From NCBI GenBank assembly GCA_900757235.1, contig CAAENB010000177.1:1-8429 (forward strand): 8,429 bases of DNA, read 5' to 3'. This stretch comes from an uncultured Collinsella sp. GTDB taxonomy: Bacteria; Actinomycetota; Coriobacteriia; Coriobacteriales; Coriobacteriaceae. The position numbers and the translations under genes are program-made. Below the pieces are notes generated by a model. That model did no database searches. It had not been told where the DNA came from and saw only the letters and a list, made by a program, of their open reading frames with translations. Shown here piece after piece: positions 5,555 to 8,429 of this stretch. The first letter of the stretch is position 1. The number at the start of each line of letters is the position of its first letter.

Positions 5555-7033
5555 TTAGAGCATCACGCAAGCGATGGTCAGGATGACGGCGCAGACGACG
5601 GAGAGAGCGACGATGAGCTTGAGAGCAAACTTGAGCCAGGTCGTCCACTCGATCTTGGCCAGGGCAAGACCGCCCATGATGGCGCCGGAGGTCGGGGTGA
5701 ACAGGTTCACGACGCCGATGGCGGCGGAGAAGATCATGACCATGACCTCGGGCGAGAAGCCGAGCTTAACAGCCAGCGGTCCCATGATGGGCATGGAGAC
5801 AGTAGCCATACCGGAGGTCGAGGGGATCAGGAAGGACAGGCCGAAGTAGACCAGGAAGCTCATGGGAGCGAAGATCACGCCGGACAGGCCAGCCAGAGCA
5901 TTGGCGGCAGCGTCGAGGACGTAGACGTCGAGGCCGGTGCTAGCCATGAGGACGGAGATACCACGGGCAAGAGCGATGACGAGGACAACGGACATCATGT
6001 CGGCAGCGCCGGTGATGAAGGTGTTGACGATCTGCTTCTCGGAGAGGCCACCGATGATACCGATCAGGATAGCCATGAGGAAGAACCAGGTGGAAGCCTC
6101 GTCGAAGTACCACTGGCCAATGGGCAGGCCGGTGATCAGGGCAGACCAGCCCTGAACGATGGCGTTACCGTCGGCGTCATAGACAGCGCCAGCATCGAAG
6201 AAGTTGGCGACGCCCTCGTTGAGGTCGGCCAGCGGGATGAAGCCGACGATCATGACGACGAAGGTGAAGGCAAAGGCGATCAGAACACCCTTCTGGCGAC
6301 CGGTGAGCTTGACCTCCTTGTTAACCTCGGAAGCAGCCTTGCCGTGAGCCTCTTCGGCGTCCTTGAGCTCCTGCATCGAAAGGATGGTGGAACCCTTGTC
6401 AGCCTTGACCTTCTTGGCATAGCTCATGACGAAGAAGATGGACATGGCAGTGGTAACAATCCACAGGACGGCACCGAGGCCGATGATGATGGACTGGTTG
6501 ACCTCAATGCCAACACCGGTCAGAGCGTCGACGGCAGCGCCGACGGCGAACGGGTTAACCGTGGAGCCGAGGCAGCCGCAGCCAGCGCCGAGCAGGACAG
6601 TAGCGGCGCCGACCATGGGGTCGAAGCCAGCAGCCATCATGGTAGCGGCGAGCAGGGCGTAGAAGGGAACGGTCTCCTCGCACATACCATAGGTGGTACC
6701 ACCGAGGGAGAAGATGAGCATCAGCACGGGAATGAGCATGATCTCATTGCCCTTAAGCTTCTGCACCAGAACGGCAATGCCGTTGTCCAGGGCGCCGGTC
6801 TCGGTCATCATGCCGAGGAAGCCGCCGAGGATCATAACGAAGAGGCAGACGGGCAGAGCGTCAGCGAAGCCCTTGACCGGGGCGGTGCAGAAATCGCTCA
6901 GGCGGGCAGCGGTAACCTCGCCACCGGACGTACCGGAGACGATAACGGTAACAACCGCGACGATTGCCAGCAGAGCAAGAAGAATGGTGAACGATGAAGG
7001 CATACCGCGCTTTTTCTTAGCGGTCTCAGTCAT
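5555..7033 (-). CDS. YfcC/DcuC-family transporter, probable arginine/ornithine antiporter
   Basis: A polytopic inner-membrane protein of 492 residues in the C4-dicarboxylate anaerobic carrier-like (YfcC) family. Several members sit in arginine deiminase operons and are taken to exchange ornithine for arginine. A first membrane span is at about 15-33 after a Lys-rich N-terminus. Further spans lie near 60-78, 98-112, 122-136, 142-170, 181-204, 249-268, 314-330, 340-363, 376-403, 430-447 and 467-491. Family blocks seen are GGTTYGMCEETVPF (111-124), GAGCGCLGSTVNPFAVG (149-165), IPSTSGMATVSMPIMGPLA (403-421) and NLFTPTSGAIMGGLALA (443-459). ATG 7033 was chosen because GGGGGG (7043-7048) lies nine bases before it; in-frame ATGs at 7060 and 7042 have worse spacing. 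It follows arcB after a terminator. Codon use is strongly biased, as in arcB. Substrate is inferred from context only; another amino acid or dicarboxylate remains possible. Confidence 0.88.
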   Translation of the reverse strand: MTETAKKKRGMPSSFTILLALLAIVAVVTVIVSGTSGGEVTAARLSDFCTAPVKGFADALPVCLFVMILGGFLGMMTETGALDNGIAVLVQKLKGNEIMLIPVLMLIFSLGGTTYGMCEETVPFYALLAATMMAAGFDPMVGAATVLLGAGCGCLGSTVNPFAVGAAVDALTGVGIEVNQSIIIGLGAVLWIVTTAMSIFFVMSYAKKVKADKGSTILSMQELKDAEEAHGKAASEVNKEVKLTGRQKGVLIAFAFTFVVMIVGFIPLADLNEGVANFFDAGAVYDADGNAIVQGWSALITGLPIGQWYFDEASTWFFLMAILIGIIGGLSEKQIVNTFITGAADMMSVVLVIALARGISVLMASTGLDVYVLDAAANALAGLSGVIFAPMSFLVYFGLSFLIPSTSGMATVSMPIMGPLAVKLGFSPEVMVMIFSAAIGVVNLFTPTSGAIMGGLALAKIEWTTWLKFALKLIVALSVVCAVILTIACVML

Positions 7034-7126
7034 AGTTCTCATCCCCCCTTCATAAATCATTTACTGATCTCACCCGAAGCGGCTCTTCCGTGCCGTGCAT
7101 GTCGCTCGGTGCGAGATTTTTACCAG

Positions 7127-7165
7127 ACAAAAGCGCTCGGGGTGCGCAGCAATGCACCCCGAGCG
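7127..7165 (-). terminator. Rho-independent terminator between arcB and the transporter gene
   Basis: A perfect 12-bp stem pairs 7134-7145 with 7154-7165 (CGCTCGGGGTGC arm) around an 8-base loop. On the minus strand it is followed after one base by TTTTGT. It starts 15 bases after the arcB stop. It should stop much arcB transcription, leaving the transporter to read-through or its own promoter. Confidence 0.88.
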
Positions 7166-7180
7166 AGATGCTAGATGCTC

Positions 7181-8176
7181 TTACTTGAGCGTAGCGTACA
7201 TGACAGCCTTGATGGTGTGCATGCGGTTCTCGGCCTCGTCGAAGACCTTGGAAGCGGGGCTCTCGAAGACCTCGTCGGTGACCTCCTGCTCGGTGATGCC
7301 GAACTGCTCGCACTTCTCTGCGCCAATCGTGGTGTTGGTGTCGTGGAAGCTGGGCAGGCAGTGCAGGAAGATGGCACCCGGGTTGGCCATAGCCATGACC
7401 TCAGAGGTAACACGATACGGGGTGAGCTGAGCGATGCGCTCGGCCCAGACCTCGTCGGGCTCGCCCATGGAGACCCACACGTCGGTGTAGATGACGTCGG
7501 CACCGGTGACGCCGTCCTTGACGTCGGTGGTCAGCTTGATGGTGCAGCCGTTGGCCTCAGCGATGGGCTTGCAGGCCTCGATGACGTCGTCGGCGGGCAT
7601 GCACTCCTCGGGGCCGCAGGCCACGAAGTTCATGCCGAGCTTGGAGCAGACGACCATGAGGGAGCGAGCGACGTTGTTCTTGCAGTCGCCCATGAAGACG
7701 AGGGTCTTGCCCTTGATGTCGTAGTTGAAGTTCTCCTGGACGGTCAGGATGTCGGCGAGCATCTGGGTGGGATGCCACTCAGTGGTCAGGCCGTTCCACA
7801 CGGGCACGCCGGACTTAGCAGCGAGCTCCTCGACGTCGTCCTGGGCAAAGCCGCGGAACTCAATGCCGTCATACATGCGGCCGAGAACGCGGGCGGTGTC
7901 CTCGATGGACTCCTTCTTGCCCATCTGCGACGAACCAGGATCGAGGTAGGTGACGCCCATGCCCAGATCCATGCCGCCGACCTCGAAGGCGCAGCGGGTA
8001 CGAGTGGAGGTCTTCTGGAAGAGCAGAACGATGTTCTTGCCCTCGAGATAGCGGTGCGGAACACCAGCGCGCTTCATGTCCTTGAAGTTCTTGGAGAGCT
8101 TGAGCAGGTACTCGATCTCCTCGGTGGTGAGGTCGAGAAGCTTGAGGAAGCTACGGCCGGAGAGGTTAACACCCAT
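7181..8176 (-). CDS. arcB: Ornithine carbamoyltransferase (catabolic ArcB type; also named ArgF)
   Basis: Catalyses carbamoyl transfer between citrulline and ornithine. In an arginine deiminase operon the direction is phosphorolysis of citrulline to ornithine and carbamoyl phosphate. Length is 331 residues, typical. The carbamoyl-phosphate domain carries FQKTSTRTRCAFE with STRT at 57-60, the GSSQMGKKESIEDTARVL loop (81-98) and HPTQ at 135-138. The ornithine domain carries FMGDCKNNVARSLM (161-174), DVWVSMGE (232-239, the usual SMG motif) and HCLP at 272-275, with the substrate-binding cysteine C273. The start at 8176 has AAAGGAA (8184-8190) seven bases upstream. It lies 105 bases after arcA and is followed by a terminator. 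Codons are strongly biased to C- or G-ending forms, suggesting high expression. The catabolic role rests on the adjacent arcA; sequence alone does not exclude the biosynthetic ArgF role. Confidence 0.97.
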   Translation of the reverse strand: MGVNLSGRSFLKLLDLTTEEIEYLLKLSKNFKDMKRAGVPHRYLEGKNIVLLFQKTSTRTRCAFEVGGMDLGMGVTYLDPGSSQMGKKESIEDTARVLGRMYDGIEFRGFAQDDVEELAAKSGVPVWNGLTTEWHPTQMLADILTVQENFNYDIKGKTLVFMGDCKNNVARSLMVVCSKLGMNFVACGPEECMPADDVIEACKPIAEANGCTIKLTTDVKDGVTGADVIYTDVWVSMGEPDEVWAERIAQLTPYRVTSEVMAMANPGAIFLHCLPSFHDTNTTIGAEKCEQFGITEQEVTDEVFESPASKVFDEAENRMHTIKAVMYATLK

Positions 8177-8178
8177 GG

Positions 8179-8194
8179 TTCGATTCCTTTCGAA
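8179..8194 (-). promoter_or_regulatory. Small hairpin presenting the arcB ribosome binding site
   Basis: TTCGA (8179-8183) and TCGAA (8190-8194) form a 5-bp stem whose 6-base loop holds most of the arcB Shine-Dalgarno AAGGAA. The stem is short and may not be stable. Confidence 0.3.
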
Positions 8195-8221
8195 GAAATG
8201 AATTACGTAAGTATTAGTGTT

Positions 8222-8269
8222 GCCCGTTTAACGGGCGAAGCCGGTGCAGTTGTAGGGGGACCGCACCGG
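8222..8269 (-). repeat. Two hairpins in the arcA-arcB intercistronic gap
   Basis: GCCCGT (8222-8227) pairs with ACGGGC (8231-8236). A second stem pairs 8241-8250 (starting CCGGTGC) with 8260-8269 (ending GCACCGG). Its single mismatch (A8248/C8262) becomes a G-U pair on the minus strand. There is no U-tract, so mRNA processing or stability is more likely than full termination. Confidence 0.65.
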
Positions 8270-8281
8270 AAACGGAAAACC

Positions 8282-8428
8282 TTAGAGGTCCTCGCGCCAG
8301 AAGGGCATGCTCATGCAGCGCGGGCCGCCACGGCCGCGGGAGAGCTCGGCGGAGGGCACGACGAGAAGGTCCAGGCCCTCCTTGTACAGCACGTCGTTGG
8401 TGACGGTGTTGCGGGCGTAGACGCAGAT
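8282..8428 (-). CDS. arcA: Arginine deiminase, C-terminal fragment (cut by window edge)
   Basis: Only the last 48 residues are visible; the rest lies beyond the right edge. Arginine deiminase hydrolyses arginine to citrulline and ammonia, the first step of the arginine deiminase pathway. The fragment reads ICVYARNTVTNDVLYKEGLD, then LLVVPSAELSRGRGGPRC and MSMPFWREDL before TAA. RGRGGPRCMSMP is the diagnostic C-terminal block of the family; its cysteine is the catalytic nucleophile, and the protein ends about ten residues later as usual. It is followed by arcB in the same orientation after about 105 bases containing two hairpins, consistent with an arcA-arcB-transporter order. Its promoter and any arginine- or oxygen-responsive control lie outside the window. 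Confidence 0.95.
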   Translation of the reverse strand: MCVYARNTVTNDVLYKEGLDLLVVPSAELSRGRGGPRCMSMPFWREDL

Positions 8429-8429
8429 C

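Noticed and set aside
6344..6997. 217-codon plus-strand frame, rich in Gly, Asp, Glu and His, opposite the transporter
   Set aside because: Antisense of membrane-segment codons gives this composition; it is not an independent gene.
7099..7123. Possible plus-strand terminator (CTCG-GTG-CGAG followed by ATTTTT)
   Set aside because: The stem is only 4 bp and no plus-strand gene ends here; the T-run is incidental.

Overview
The window is GC-rich and gene-dense. All recognisable genes lie on the minus strand, so they are read right to left. Protein content and codon use fit a Gram-positive anaerobe, most likely a Coriobacteriia member close to Collinsella. This is an inference from protein resemblance, high GC content and the arginine deiminase locus, not from a marker gene.

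Layout in transcription order (right to left): the 3' end of arginine deiminase arcA (8282-8428, cut by the window edge); ornithine carbamoyltransferase arcB/argF (7181-8176); a strong intercistronic terminator (7127-7165); a YfcC/DcuC-family membrane transporter (5555-7033), probably the arginine/ornithine exchanger; a 603-base stretch without a credible gene (4952-5554) that is full of hairpins; a DUF1846 protein of unknown function (3470-4951) with its own terminator; a small winged-helix regulator (2875-3213) with its own terminator; CTP synthase pyrG (1035-2696); and a XerD-type tyrosine recombinase (91-1032) that starts 2 bases after the pyrG stop. A terminator-like stem fills the first 46 bases.

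How the genes work together: arcA, arcB and the transporter form an arginine deiminase (ADI) pathway. Arginine gives citrulline, citrulline gives ornithine plus carbamoyl phosphate, and ornithine is exchanged for arginine at the membrane. Carbamate kinase, the ATP-yielding last step, is not in the window. The arcB and transporter reading frames look strongly codon-optimised, as for highly expressed genes. pyrG and xerD appear to be one transcription unit. The DUF1846 and regulator genes look like single-gene units, since each has a terminator behind it.

The part least explained by known genes is 5059-5554. It holds a 26-bp-arm inverted repeat, a 97-nt compound hairpin and five more hairpins in a row before the transporter stop codon. 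In three of the stems here and in the arcA-arcB spacer, the mismatches on the plus strand become G-U wobbles on the minus strand. This points to RNA made from the minus strand, or to a dispersed structured repeat. I saw no CRISPR array, tRNA, rRNA or intact transposase.
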